Position numbers and translations under genes: made by a program | In this document: in pieces, positions 44,773 through 58,271 of the stretch | How positions within the stretch are numbered: the stretch's first letter is position 1 | How the letters are laid out: each line of letters begins with the position of its first letter | The notes under the pieces: generated by a model | What the model was told of the DNA's origin: nothing | The model's input: the letters and a program-made list of their open reading frames with translations, nothing else | Database searches by the model: none | Assembly: GCF_040394755.1 (NCBI RefSeq) | Contig: NZ_JBEBRQ010000003.1 | Direction: 5' to 3' (one strand) | Origin: Castellaniella defragrans_A | GTDB taxonomy: Bacteria; Pseudomonadota; Gammaproteobacteria; Burkholderiales; Burkholderiaceae_B | Length of the DNA stretch: 64,000 nt

Positions 44773-45558
44773 GTGCTCGAAATCCAGGATCTCTCGGTAG
44801 CCTACGGCCGCCGCCCCATCATCCACAACCTGTCGGCCGGCCCGCTGATGCCTGGCCGGATCGTGTCGCTGCTGGGCCCCAATGGCAGCGGCAAATCGAC
44901 GCTGCTCAAGGCCCTGGCCGGCCTGCTCAAGGCCTCGCAGGGCCGGGTGATACTGGACGGACAGGATCTCACGCGCCTGTCCTTCGAACGCCGGGCGCAG
45001 CATGTGGTCTACCTGCCGCAATCGCTGCCGGCCGCCGTCCACCTGCGGGTATTCGAGTCCGTCATGGTGGCCGCGCGCGCCTCGGACCTGGATCCGCAAG
45101 CCCAGGCCGTCAACCCCCAGCACATTCTGGACGTCCTGAACCGCCTGGGCATCGAGCATCTGGCCATGCACTATCTGGACCAGCTCTCGGGCGGGCAGAA
45201 GCAGCTCGTGGGCCTGGCCCAGGCCCTGATCCGCAAGCCGCGGCTGCTGCTGCTCGACGAACCGCTCTCGGCCCTGGACCTGAACTACCAATGCCATGTC
45301 ATGGACCTGCTCACTCAGGAAACGCGCGAGCACGGCCTGACCACACTGATCGTGCTGCACGACCTGAACGTCGCCCTGCAGCGCAGCGACGAGGCCCTGC
45401 TGATCCGCGCGGGCGAACTGGCGGGCCATGGCCGGCCGGACGAGGTCATCACCGCCGGCTCTCTGGCCCATGTCTACGAGGTCTCGGCGCGGGTCGAAAC
45501 CTGCTCGCGCGGACGCCCCCACATCCTCATCGACGGCCTGTGCGCACCGACACCATGA
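44773..45558 (+). CDS. Ferric-siderophore ABC ATPase (FepC/FecE type)
   Basis: 261 residues from GTG 44773. Walker A GPNGSGKST 35-43, YLPQ Q-loop, signature LSGGQKQLVGLAQAL, Walker B LLLLDEPLSALDL, switch LHDLN. Four bases after the permease stop. Confidence 0.93.
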   Translation: MLEIQDLSVAYGRRPIIHNLSAGPLMPGRIVSLLGPNGSGKSTLLKALAGLLKASQGRVILDGQDLTRLSFERRAQHVVYLPQSLPAAVHLRVFESVMVAARASDLDPQAQAVNPQHILDVLNRLGIEHLAMHYLDQLSGGQKQLVGLAQALIRKPRLLLLDEPLSALDLNYQCHVMDLLTQETREHGLTTLIVLHDLNVALQRSDEALLIRAGELAGHGRPDEVITAGSLAHVYEVSARVETCSRGRPHILIDGLCAPTP

Positions 45559-45644
45559 GCCGCATCCTGCCCTCGGGTCCGCCAACCGACAGCCGCCCAC
45601 GCCGCATGCGCGACCGACCGCCATCCAACCGCCATCCAACCGTC

Positions 45645-46814
45645 ATGACCCTCCGATCGCCATTCACTCATGCCCTGGCGCGCCTGCGCGCCGCACTGCT
45701 GGCGCTGGCGGCGCTGCTGGCCGGCCAGGGAATCCTCGCACCATCCATGGCCGCGGCGGCCCCCATCCAGGTCACCGACATCCTCGGCCGCCAGGTCACC
45801 CTGCCGGGACCCGCGCAGCGTGTGATCCTCGCCCAGGCCCGGCATTTCCAGGTGCTATCGCTGCTGACGCCGGACCCGGCGGCGATTCTGGCGGGCTGGT
45901 CGGACGAATTCAAGACCTCTTTCGCGCCGGACTACGCGGTCGCGCTCGCGCGTTTTCCCAGCCTGGCGCAGGTCCCGATCGTGGCGCGCCACCGGGCGGA
46001 TTCGTTCTCGGTGGAAACGGCGCTCGCGCTGCACCCGGATCTCGTGGTCATGACCGCCACCTTCGCCGGCCTGACGCCAGGCCGGATGAGCGGCGAATCC
46101 CCGCTCATCGAGCGCCTCGAGGCCGCCGGCATCCCGGTGATCGTGATCGACTTCTTCATGCGGCCAATGGAGAACACCGTCCCCAGCCTGCGGACGCTGG
46201 GCCGGGCCATCGGCCACGAGGATCGGGCCGAGGCTTTCATCCGCTTCTATGAAGACCATCTGAACACCGTGGCGCAGCGGCTGGAGGGCCTGGCCGATGC
46301 CGATCGCCCGCCGGTCTTCATCCATGCCCACGCAGGCAGCACCGACTGCTGCAATTCGCCGGGCCTGGGGACGTTCAACGAGATGGTCCGCTATGCAGGC
46401 GGACACAATATCGGCGCCGACGTCCTCAAGACGGCGACGGGCAAGCTGAACTTTGAATACATCAACGCGCGCGCGCCGCAGGTCTATGTGGCCACGGGCA
46501 CCGGATCGCGCGCGGCCCAGGGCCTGGCCATCGGCGCCGGCGTGGATGAGGCCGAGGCGCGCGCCAGCCTGCGGCGCGTGATCGAGGACAACCGGCTCGA
46601 CGCACTGCCGGCGGTGCGCTCGGGCAACGGCCACGGGGTCTGGCACGCCTTCAACGACTCACCGCTGCACGTGGTGTTCATCGAGGCGCTCGCGCACTGG
46701 ATTCATCCAGAGCGCTTCGCCGACATCGATCCGGCCGCCACGCTGAACACCATCAACACCCAATTTCTCGCCGTCCCCCTCGAGGGGACCTACCTGGTGG
46801 ACCTGAAGCCATAA
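45645..46814 (+). CDS. Ferric-siderophore periplasmic binding protein
   Basis: 389 residues from ATG 45645, giving a clean Sec signal peptide (RLRAALLALAALLAGQG, cleavage near 38). An ATG at 45555 overlapping the ATPase stop would add 30 Arg/Pro-rich residues before it. The mature part is a FecB/BtuF-type two-lobe fold: VTDILGRQVTLPGPAQRVI start, HADSFSVETALALHPDLVV and a long interlobe helix. Delivers iron-siderophore to the FecCD permease. A short direct repeat of CCGCCATCCAA lies in the leader (45619-45640). A hairpin follows the gene. Confidence 0.9.
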   Translation: MTLRSPFTHALARLRAALLALAALLAGQGILAPSMAAAAPIQVTDILGRQVTLPGPAQRVILAQARHFQVLSLLTPDPAAILAGWSDEFKTSFAPDYAVALARFPSLAQVPIVARHRADSFSVETALALHPDLVVMTATFAGLTPGRMSGESPLIERLEAAGIPVIVIDFFMRPMENTVPSLRTLGRAIGHEDRAEAFIRFYEDHLNTVAQRLEGLADADRPPVFIHAHAGSTDCCNSPGLGTFNEMVRYAGGHNIGADVLKTATGKLNFEYINARAPQVYVATGTGSRAAQGLAIGAGVDEAEARASLRRVIEDNRLDALPAVRSGNGHGVWHAFNDSPLHVVFIEALAHWIHPERFADIDPAATLNTINTQFLAVPLEGTYLVDLKP

Positions 46815-46876
46815 GATCCTGTTTCCGGTTGATTTCCATGCCCGAATCCGACGCCTGTACCTGCCCGTGAATCCCA

Positions 46877-46896
46877 GCGATGGCGACTGCCATCGC
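46877..46896. terminator. Hairpin after the binding-protein gene
   Basis: GCGATGGC and GCCATCGC form a perfect 8-bp stem with loop GACT, 62 bp past the stop and about 90 bp before the lipoprotein gene. No T-tract follows, so termination would be weak or factor-assisted; it could also protect the upstream message. Confidence 0.35.
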
Positions 46897-46983
46897 GACG
46901 ATTCACACCCTGTCCGGACGGCACAGCCCGCCTAACCCGACAGCATAGGCCCATCAACCAGGACTCTCGCTCAAGGAAATCAC

Positions 46984-48087
46984 ATGGTTTCGACCACTCT
47001 CCGATATCCCCCCGCCCGCCGCCTGCTCGCCGGCCTGTTCCTCGGCCTGGCGGCCGGCTGCGCCGCCACCGATCCCGCTCCGCCAGCGCCCGTCGCCGCC
47101 GCGCCCGCCTGGACGTTCGAAGCAAATAGCGTCCACTTGGTCCCAGGCGTCTACCAAAGCGCCTACAGTCCGCGCACGCAGCGCCTCTACGCCACCAGCG
47201 CGGTGGGCCGCCCGCCCGTGCGTGAGTCCCGGCTGCTGAAGATCGATCCGTCCACCCTGCGCATCGAGGCTGCCGTCACGCCGGCCCTCCAGGCCGGCCG
47301 CGAGGACGGGCAGCGCCAGGCCGTCTACGGCATCGGGGTCGACGACACCCACGGGCAGATCTGGACTACCAACACCCGCAGCGGATCGGTCGCCGTCTAC
47401 CGGCAGTCGGACCTGTCCCTGATCAAGCAGTTCCCGAACGATGTCACGCCGCATTCGCGGGACGTATTGATCGACACCGAACATGCACGCGCCTATGTTT
47501 CTTCGCCGGACAGCAATGTGATCCACGTGTTCGACACAACCACACTGCAGCCGCTGCCCGGCGTCACCCTGAGCGGGGCCGGCGAAATACCCAAGCCCAT
47601 GAGCCTGGCCCTGGACGCCGCCCACCGGCGCCTCTATACAGTCAGCCTGAACACAGCCGAGGTCTTTGCCATCGACACCGTCACCGACCGCCAGGTCGCC
47701 CGCTACCCGATTCCCGGCGCGCAAGGCGCCTCTGGCATCGCCGTGGACAGCCAGGGCCAACGGATCTACGTCGCCTCGCAGAAATCGGGCGACGTCACCA
47801 TGCTCGACGCGCGCGATGGCCGCGTGCTGCAACGCATACCGACCGGCGAAGGCGCTCTGAACGTGGCTTTCGATCCCCTGCACCGCCTGGCCTACGTGGC
47901 CAACCGGATCGCCGGCACCGCCACGGTCCTGGATGACTCGGGCATCATCCAGGCACAGATCGTCAGCGGCTCGGCCCCGAATCACATCGCCATCGACCCC
48001 CAGGGCAGGGCCTGGCTGCTGGTCAAGGCCGGCAGGAACGATCCGGACGGCGATCGCCTGATCCGCATCGAGGCCCACGCCGAATGA
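46984..48087 (+). CDS. YncE-like beta-propeller lipoprotein
   Basis: 367 residues. Signal peptide with lipobox LAAGC (Cys26), then a Pro/Ala linker and a seven-bladed propeller with repeated DxxxxRxYV and VxxG units (GVDDTHGQIWTTN, IDTEHARAYVSS, LDAAHRRLYTVS, VDSQGQRIYVAS, FDPLHRLAYVAN, IDPQGRAWLL). E. coli YncE is iron-regulated and binds DNA in vitro, but its job is unclear. Position next to the siderophore transporter fits an iron-related periplasmic role. Confidence 0.85.
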   Translation: MVSTTLRYPPARRLLAGLFLGLAAGCAATDPAPPAPVAAAPAWTFEANSVHLVPGVYQSAYSPRTQRLYATSAVGRPPVRESRLLKIDPSTLRIEAAVTPALQAGREDGQRQAVYGIGVDDTHGQIWTTNTRSGSVAVYRQSDLSLIKQFPNDVTPHSRDVLIDTEHARAYVSSPDSNVIHVFDTTTLQPLPGVTLSGAGEIPKPMSLALDAAHRRLYTVSLNTAEVFAIDTVTDRQVARYPIPGAQGASGIAVDSQGQRIYVASQKSGDVTMLDARDGRVLQRIPTGEGALNVAFDPLHRLAYVANRIAGTATVLDDSGIIQAQIVSGSAPNHIAIDPQGRAWLLVKAGRNDPDGDRLIRIEAHAE

Positions 48088-48280
48088 TCAACGACGTCCG
48101 CTGATCCGCATGTCGCAATGCGGCATGCCTGCGGCACCGCATCGAGAGGCTATTGCCGCCTCGCTGCAACTGGACAAACCCGGATCGGGTAATATTTCCT
48201 GCTGCGGCCATGCCTGGTCTACCCACCCGGGATACGGATTTTCCGCCTATATAAATATTTATTTATCATTGTCTTTGTTA

Positions 48281-48329
48281 CGTCCCTATATTTCACCTAT
48301 GCATACTGAATAGATAAAAAATAGGGACG
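48281..48329. promoter_or_regulatory. Inverted repeat in the gltB upstream region
   Basis: CGTCCCTAT (48281-48289) and ATAGGGACG (48321-48329) are perfect 9-bp arms 31 bp apart, in an AT-rich stretch (TATATAAATATTTATTT, 48248-48264) of the 344-bp gap 48088-48431. The gap holds no gene. The repeat may be an operator or leader hairpin for gltBD, whose nitrogen regulation is not otherwise visible. Confidence 0.45.
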
Positions 48330-48431
48330 GAACGCTGTAACTCCGATTGTCGATCGGGACCCGGTAGCGTAAGGTTTTGAGTTCCGCCGCACGTACGGCG
48401 CGGCCTCCGTATCCGCCTCGCGAGTTTCACC

Positions 48432-53117
<4,686 letters not shown>

Positions 53118-53129
53118 GGAAACGAGAAC

Positions 53130-54593
53130 ATGGGAAAAATCACAGGATTCATGGAGTTCGAGCGGGTCAAGCCCGACTACGAAGCTCCCGCGTCGCGCAT
53201 CCGCCACTGGAAGGAATTCGTGCCCGTCCTGACCGACGACCAGGCCAGAATCCAGGGCGCCCGCTGCATGGATTGCGGCATTCCGTTCTGTACCCACGCC
53301 TGCCCGGTCAACAACGTCATCCCGGACTGGAACGACTTGGTCTACCGGCAGGATTGGCGCCGCGCGCTGGACGTACTGCTGTCGACGAACAACTTTCCGG
53401 AATTCACCGGCCGCGTCTGTCCCGCGCCTTGCGAGGCGGCCTGCACGCTGAACCTGAATTTCGAGGCGGTAGGCATCAAATCGATCGAGCACGCCATCAT
53501 CGAACGCGGCTGGTCCGAAGGCTGGGTCCTGCCCATGCCGCCCACGCGCAAGACCGGAAAAAGGGTCGCCATCGTCGGCTCCGGCCCCAGCGGTCTGGCC
53601 TGCGCGCAACAGCTCGCGCGGGCGGGCCACAACGTCGCCGTCTATGAAAAGAGCAACCGGATCGGCGGCTTGCTGCGCTACGGCATCCCGGACTTCAAGC
53701 TGGAAAAGATCCACATCGACCGCCGCGTGGCGCAGATGGAGGCCGAGGGCGTGGAATTCTTTCCATCGACCTACATCGGCCGCCAGGAGGATGCCGAGGA
53801 CGGCCTGACCGTGATTACCCCCGAGGACCTGCTGGAACACCACGATGCGGTGGTGCTGGCCGGCGGCGCCGAGCAGCCGCGCGATCTGCCCGTTCCCGGA
53901 CGCGAATTGCGAGGCGTGCATTTCGCGATGGATTTTCTGCGCCAGCAGAACAAAATCAACCACGGCGACCGCATCGCCCGCCCCATCAGTGCCAAGGACA
54001 AGCATGTCATCGTCATCGGCGGCGGCGATACGGGTTCGGACTGCGTGGGCACCAGCAATCGCCAGGGCGCGGCCTCGGTGACACAGTTCGAGCTGATGTT
54101 CAAGCCGCCCGAAAGCGAGGACAAAATGCTGGCCTGGCCCTACTGGCCGATCAAGCTGCGCACCTCGACCTCGCACGAGGAAGGCTGCCAGCGCGACTGG
54201 GCGGTGGGCACGCAGGCCTTCGAGGGCAAGGGCGGCAAGGTGGAAAAACTGCTGGCCACGCGTCTGGAATGGCTGCGTGACAAGGCCACCGGTCAACTGA
54301 AAATGCGCGAGATCAAGGATTCGCAATTCGAAATGCCCGCCGATTTGGTGCTGCTCGCCATGGGCTTCGTGTCGCCGGTGCGCGCGGTCCTGGACGCCTT
54401 CGAGATCACGGTGGACGGGCGCGGCAATGCGCAGGCCAATACCGAGGACTACCGCAGCAGCCGCGCCAAGGTATTCACCGCCGGCGACATGCGCCGCGGC
54501 CAGTCCCTGGTGGTCTGGGCGATCCGCGAAGGGCGCCAGTGCGCGCGCGCAGTCGATGAATTCCTGATGGGATCATCGGTGCTGCCGCGCTGA
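53130..54593 (+). CDS. gltD: Glutamate synthase small subunit
   Basis: 487 residues. N-terminal ferredoxin-like region with cysteines CMDCGIPFCTHACPV and CPAPCEAAC for two 4Fe-4S clusters, FAD loop GSGPSGLACA, NADPH loop VIGGGDTGSDC, and C-terminal TAGDMRRGQSLVVWAI. Transfers electrons from NADPH to GltB. 12 bp after gltB; the intergenic GAGGAAACGAGA serves as ribosome site. Confidence 0.98.
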   Translation: MGKITGFMEFERVKPDYEAPASRIRHWKEFVPVLTDDQARIQGARCMDCGIPFCTHACPVNNVIPDWNDLVYRQDWRRALDVLLSTNNFPEFTGRVCPAPCEAACTLNLNFEAVGIKSIEHAIIERGWSEGWVLPMPPTRKTGKRVAIVGSGPSGLACAQQLARAGHNVAVYEKSNRIGGLLRYGIPDFKLEKIHIDRRVAQMEAEGVEFFPSTYIGRQEDAEDGLTVITPEDLLEHHDAVVLAGGAEQPRDLPVPGRELRGVHFAMDFLRQQNKINHGDRIARPISAKDKHVIVIGGGDTGSDCVGTSNRQGAASVTQFELMFKPPESEDKMLAWPYWPIKLRTSTSHEEGCQRDWAVGTQAFEGKGGKVEKLLATRLEWLRDKATGQLKMREIKDSQFEMPADLVLLAMGFVSPVRAVLDAFEITVDGRGNAQANTEDYRSSRAKVFTAGDMRRGQSLVVWAIREGRQCARAVDEFLMGSSVLPR

Positions 54594-54620
54594 AACGGCG
54601 GCAAACCGCAGGCGCGGCGT

Positions 54621-54630
54621 GGGGGGGGGG
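54621..54630. repeat. G10 homopolymer tract
   Basis: Ten consecutive G, then TA and seven T, in the 55 bp between the gltD stop and the convergent small gene. Rare tract for the window and prone to slippage, but not in a coding frame or obvious promoter. Confidence 0.9.
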
Positions 54631-54648
54631 GTATTTTTTTGCGAATGA

Positions 54649-54843
54649 TCAGTTACCCGGCGATTCAATCATCACCGGATAGCGTCGATCTCTGCGAGGT
54701 GTCCGGGCGGCGGTTTTGAGCCGTGCCTCCATCGTGGCATCCACAACAGAGAGGCCTTTGAGAGAAAACCTGAAGACACGCCCGCCCACCGCCATTTTTT
54801 CAGGCGTTGCAGTCGGTTCACGTTGGGCGCGGATCCTGCTCAT
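54649..54843 (-). CDS. Small basic protein of unknown function
   Basis: 64 residues, strongly basic, no signal peptide or membrane segment. ATG 54843 follows GAGG at five bases, a good ribosome site. It begins 12 bp after the upstream gene's stop, so they form a pair. Not recognised; length, charge and pairing would fit an accessory, immunity or antitoxin-like partner, but nothing in the sequence proves that. Composition is less GC-rich than gltBD and the kinase genes on either side. Confidence 0.55.
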   Translation of the reverse strand: MSRIRAQREPTATPEKMAVGGRVFRFSLKGLSVVDATMEARLKTAARTPRRDRRYPVMIESPGN

Positions 54844-54855
54844 GATGACCTCTCG

Positions 54856-55653
54856 TCAGAGACATTTCCTACTGATGTAGGGTATCAGCTTCTGCCAGGA
54901 TATGCTATGCGCCCTGAGATCAAAGGCCATCCAGCGTTGTGTACCGTATTCAGCCCACCATGCGGGATCACGGGCCATGACATCTTGAACTGTCATGCAT
55001 CCAGCCAGGTGCGGTACGCCTGCTGTTTCACCGGACAGTAATGACGCATCAAAACCGAGTTTAGGCCAGACCTTCGCGCCAACATAGCGTGCGTTGCTGC
55101 CTTGGCCGTCGGCCGCTACGAGGGTAATACGGCCCATACCGGCCAGATGCGCCATGATGGCGCACAACGTGAAAGCCAGCGTGCCCAGATTCGGTGGCGT
55201 CTGGCGCTCCTTCAGGTAATAGTGGTCGATGTGCATGTCTTCGATGAACAGATCGATCGCGGCATCGGCCCGCTGAAATACCCCCAGCCTGTTCTTGTGC
55301 CGACTCTCGATCAGCCGGGAATTGATGATGGTGAAGTAGAGTCCTGGCGGTGCCTCATCGGCACTGGGCGACCTCTCTACCTGTCGATGAACACGGCTTC
55401 CATCGAAGATCGAAAAAAGGTGCGCAAATTCCACTGTGGAAAACGTTCCGAATGGCAGCTCAAACCGATCCGTAGGTACCAGATTTACTCCGTCCAACCG
55501 TATCCCGGTGCCGGTGAGGTAAGTACGAACGATTGGGCTGACGAGTAACCGTCGGTGAAGGTCGGCAATATGCGTTTGGTAGAAGCCTGAAGAAGAAAAT
55601 GGCACTTGGAAAATCCGTCGTTGCGTTACAAACGAAACATAACGCAGCAACAT
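54856..55653 (-). CDS. Unknown protein with GNAT-like WPKLGFD motif
   Basis: About 265 residues from ATG 55653 (the frame stays open to 55758 but the extra part is Cys-rich and unlike the rest). No signal peptide. A C-terminal stretch, MAHLAGMGRITLVAADGQG then YVGAKVWPKLGFDASL, resembles the end of acetyltransferase-fold domains found in some effector or toxin-like proteins. Otherwise not recognised. Flanked by conserved chromosomal genes and transcribed as a pair with the 64-residue gene; looks like a horizontally acquired cassette. Confidence 0.55.
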   Translation of the reverse strand: MLLRYVSFVTQRRIFQVPFSSSGFYQTHIADLHRRLLVSPIVRTYLTGTGIRLDGVNLVPTDRFELPFGTFSTVEFAHLFSIFDGSRVHRQVERSPSADEAPPGLYFTIINSRLIESRHKNRLGVFQRADAAIDLFIEDMHIDHYYLKERQTPPNLGTLAFTLCAIMAHLAGMGRITLVAADGQGSNARYVGAKVWPKLGFDASLLSGETAGVPHLAGCMTVQDVMARDPAWWAEYGTQRWMAFDLRAHSISWQKLIPYISRKCL

Positions 55654-55819
55654 CCCACAGCCCCATGGCCTGCAGGCATGATGTCCACTGTGACAAGTAC
55701 AGACGAATCGGCAACATCGGAATATGCCGCAACGTATCGTGGCGCCATCCGGTCGCATGTCACAACGCCATTAGACCGAACAAGCGTATCCCGTTCAGGA
55801 AACCCCCAGGCATCCCGCC

Positions 55820-57205
55820 TCAGGAACGGCCGTCCGCATCCCCCTGCGCCGCCGGCAGGCACAACCACAGCCGCGCGCCGCCCAGCGGCGAGGCCAGCGC
55901 CTGCACGCTGCCGCCATAGGTCTGCGCCAGCGCGCGCACGATGTCCAGCCCCAACCCGGAGCCTGGGCGCTGCTCGTCGAGCTGCACGCCGCGCTCAAAC
56001 ATGCGCCCGCGCAAGGCCTCGGGGATGCCCGGCCCGTCATCATCCACGGTAAAACACAACTGGCCGCCCTCGCGCCGCACATCCACCACGACCCGCGTGC
56101 GCGCCCACTTGCCGGCATTGTCGATCAGGTTGCCCAGCAACTCGTAAAGGTCCTGCTCCTCGCCGCGAAACGCACCGTCCTGCGCCTGCGGCGCGAGCTC
56201 GAACGCCAGTTGCCGATCCGCATGCAGCCGCTGCATCGTGCGCAACAGCGCCCGCACCGGCGCCAGCACCGGCGTGCGCAGCCCCGTGGCACGCACCGCG
56301 GCGGCGGCGCGGGCGCGCGCGAGGTGATAGTCCACCTGGCGGCGCGCGCTGACCACCTGCTCGCGCACCACCTGCGCCAATGGACTGTTTTCCTGCCCGG
56401 CGGCATTGGCCAGGATGGACAGCGGCGTATGCACCGCATGCGCCAGATTGCCAGCCTGCGTGCGGGCGCGCCGCACCATGTCGGCATTTTCCACCAGCAC
56501 ATGATTGAATTCATTGACCAGGGGCTGCAACTCTTGTGGAAAATGCCCTTCGAGCTGCGCCGCCTGCCCGCCCCGCACGGCGGCCAGGCGTGCGCGCAAC
56601 AACCTGAACGGCCGCAGGGCCAATTGCAACTGCACGGCCACAGCGACGGCCAGGGCCAGGGCCAGCATACCCAGGGCGATCCACAGCAGACGGGTAAAAC
56701 GTTGCAAGGGCTCGGCCAGCAGCGCCTCATCGCCCGCCACCACCAGGCGCAGCGGCGGCGCGCCGTCCTCGGGCAGTTGCAGGGTACGGGCCACGGCCAG
56801 CAATGCATGGCCCTGGACATCGCGCAGTTGCAGCACGCGGTGGCCGCTGGCGGGATAGCCGCCGGAGAAAGGCGGCAGCGCCAGCACCTGATCCCACAGC
56901 GAGCGCGAACGCGCCACGGCCGTCAGCGGCGCGGCGCCCAACTGATCGATCTGCCAATACAGGCCCGATAACGGCTGCGCGAGCAGCGGGTCGGCGGCGA
57001 ACGGCGCCACGACCGTGCCGCCCTGGGGCGTCCAGTCCACAGCGGCGCTGAGCTGATCGAGCTGGACGACCAACTGCGCCTGCAACTGCTGGGTGATGTG
57101 GTCCTGAAACAGGGCGCGCAGCGCCCAGCCCGCCAGGGCGATGCTGATCAGCATCCAGGCCAGCGTGCCCGCCAGCAGGCGCAGGCGCAGCGAGCCGCCG
57201 TTCAT
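55820..57205 (-). CDS. Sensor histidine kinase, PhoQ-like
   Basis: 461 residues. Helix 1 at ~8-32, periplasmic sensor ~33-172, helix 2 at ~173-195, HAMP-like linker, then a divergent phospho-acceptor box NLAHAVHTPLS (His256) and the ATPase boxes NLIDNAGKWA (N), DDDGPGIPE (G1) and GSGLGLDIVRAL (G2). Signals through the regulator that overlaps it by four bases (ATGA). Controls, by inference, the redox operon transcribed the other way. Confidence 0.92.
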   Translation of the reverse strand: MNGGSLRLRLLAGTLAWMLISIALAGWALRALFQDHITQQLQAQLVVQLDQLSAAVDWTPQGGTVVAPFAADPLLAQPLSGLYWQIDQLGAAPLTAVARSRSLWDQVLALPPFSGGYPASGHRVLQLRDVQGHALLAVARTLQLPEDGAPPLRLVVAGDEALLAEPLQRFTRLLWIALGMLALALAVAVAVQLQLALRPFRLLRARLAAVRGGQAAQLEGHFPQELQPLVNEFNHVLVENADMVRRARTQAGNLAHAVHTPLSILANAAGQENSPLAQVVREQVVSARRQVDYHLARARAAAAVRATGLRTPVLAPVRALLRTMQRLHADRQLAFELAPQAQDGAFRGEEQDLYELLGNLIDNAGKWARTRVVVDVRREGGQLCFTVDDDGPGIPEALRGRMFERGVQLDEQRPGSGLGLDIVRALAQTYGGSVQALASPLGGARLWLCLPAAQGDADGRS

Positions 57206-57873
57206 GCCGGCGCGCCGGCCTCGACCAGCCGGTATCCCAGACCGCGCACGGTCTCTATGCTGCCCGGCGGCAGTTTCTTGCGCAGACGACCCACAAAGAC
57301 CTCGATGGTGTTGGAATCGCGATCGCCGTCATACGCATAGATGTGTTCCGACAATTCGGTGCGCGACAGCACCTGACCCTTGCGCTGCATGAGCAGCGAC
57401 AGCAGCTTGAACTCGTGGCTGGTCAGCGTCAGCGGCTGGCCGTCCACCAGCACGCGCGCCTGACGCGTATCCAGCCAGATGGACCCGCACTGCCACTGGG
57501 CGCTGGCATGCTCGCCCAAACGGCGCAGCAGGGCGCGCAGCCGCGCCAGCAGTTCCTCCATGTGGAAAGGCTTGGCCAGGTAGTCATCGGCGCCTGCGTC
57601 CATGCCCGCCACCTTTTCGTGCCAGGCGCTGCGCGCGGTGAGGACGAGTACCGGCATATTGCGCCCCGCCGCGCGCCAGCGGCGCAAGACCGACAGGCCA
57701 TCGAGCACAGGCAGGCCCAGATCCAGCACCACGGCATCGAAATCCTCGACCTCGCCCAGATAATGCGCCTGGACGCCATCGCTGGCCGCCTCGACCGTGT
57801 GGCCCGCGGCAGCAATGGCCTGCACCAGCTGGTTACAGAGCACGGGTTCGTCCTCAACGACGAGAATGCGCAT
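57202..57873 (-). CDS. OmpR/PhoP-family response regulator
   Basis: 223 residues. Receiver with Glu/Asp pocket EDE at 7-9, phospho-acceptor Asp51, Thr79 and Lys101, then a winged-helix DNA-binding domain (LTSHEFKLLSLLMQ, SRTELSEHIYAYD, VFVGRLRKKL, VRGLGYRL). Overlaps the upstream PepSY gene by 20 bp. The paired ATGAAC boxes at 58233-58271 have the 11-bp period expected for this class. Confidence 0.94.
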   Translation of the reverse strand: MRILVVEDEPVLCNQLVQAIAAAGHTVEAASDGVQAHYLGEVEDFDAVVLDLGLPVLDGLSVLRRWRAAGRNMPVLVLTARSAWHEKVAGMDAGADDYLAKPFHMEELLARLRALLRRLGEHASAQWQCGSIWLDTRQARVLVDGQPLTLTSHEFKLLSLLMQRKGQVLSRTELSEHIYAYDGDRDSNTIEVFVGRLRKKLPPGSIETVRGLGYRLVEAGAPA

Positions 57874-58207
57874 CCCTGTCCTTTCGATTTTCCCTGCGTT
57901 TGACCTTCAGCACCCGCCCGTCCGCGGCGTCGACCTCGAGTTTGACCATACGGCCATCATTCTGCAGCAGGCGGATCTCGTAGATGAAGCGGCCATCCTC
58001 GCGCTCGAACTCGACTTTCAGCGCCTGGCCCTGATATTCGCGCTCGACCTTGTCGAGCACGGTGCGCAGCGGCAGCACCTGGCCGTTTTCCAGCGCCTGA
58101 CGCGCCAGCTCATGATCGACGTGGTCGTCGGCATACAGAGGGCCGCCCGTGGCGGCGGCGCCGACGGCCAGGACCAGCACGAGAAGGGAACGGCGCAGTG
58201 GGTTCAT
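57854..58207 (-). CDS. Periplasmic PepSY-domain protein
   Basis: 117 residues. Signal peptide (LLVLVLAVGAAATGGPLYA) then one PepSY domain (GQVLPLRTVLDKVEREY, VEFEREDGRFIYEIRLL, LEVDAADGRVLKV). PepSY proteins beside two-component systems often modulate the sensor. A TATAAA hexamer (58216-58221) ends eight bases before the ATG, so the message may be leaderless or nearly so. First gene of the kinase operon. Confidence 0.88.
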   Translation of the reverse strand: MNPLRRSLLVLVLAVGAAATGGPLYADDHVDHELARQALENGQVLPLRTVLDKVEREYQGQALKVEFEREDGRFIYEIRLLQNDGRMVKLEVDAADGRVLKVKRRENRKDRDAHSRR

Positions 58208-58215
58208 AAAGAAAT

Positions 58216-58221
58216 TTTATA
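58216..58221 (-). promoter_or_regulatory. -10 hexamer of the PepSY/two-component operon
   Basis: Minus strand TATAAA. The direct-repeat box at 58233-58249 covers the place of the -35, as in class II activation by OmpR-type regulators. Confidence 0.55.
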
Positions 58222-58232
58222 CGCGCAACAGG

Positions 58233-58249
58233 ATGAACAGAGCATGAAC
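58233..58249 (+). promoter_or_regulatory. Direct-repeat box ATGAAC-N5-ATGAAC
   Basis: Two identical hexamers (58233-58238 and 58244-58249), 11-bp period, the arrangement bound by tandem OmpR/PhoP-family dimers. Mirror partner at 58255-58271. Confidence 0.7.
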
Positions 58250-58254
58250 GCAAC

Positions 58255-58271
58255 CTTCATCGAGAGTTCAT
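58255..58271 (-). promoter_or_regulatory. Opposed direct-repeat box ATGAAC-N5-ATGAAG
   Basis: Minus strand ATGAAC (58271-58266) and ATGAAG (58260-58255), 5 bp from the first box and pointing towards it. Probably serves the rightward ferric-reductase operon. Confidence 0.7.

Noticed and set aside
43689..45644. Long upstream extension of the binding-protein frame through two other genes
   Set aside because: The FecCD permease and the ATPase are clear in other frames here; the extension is Arg/Pro/Gly-rich shadow sequence, and a signal peptide begins at 45645.
48365..48375. GGTAGCGT in the gltB leader, part of an ops element
   Set aside because: The first bases (GGC) and the whole JUMPstart are missing, the element is before a housekeeping gene, and no palindrome or hairpin accompanies it.
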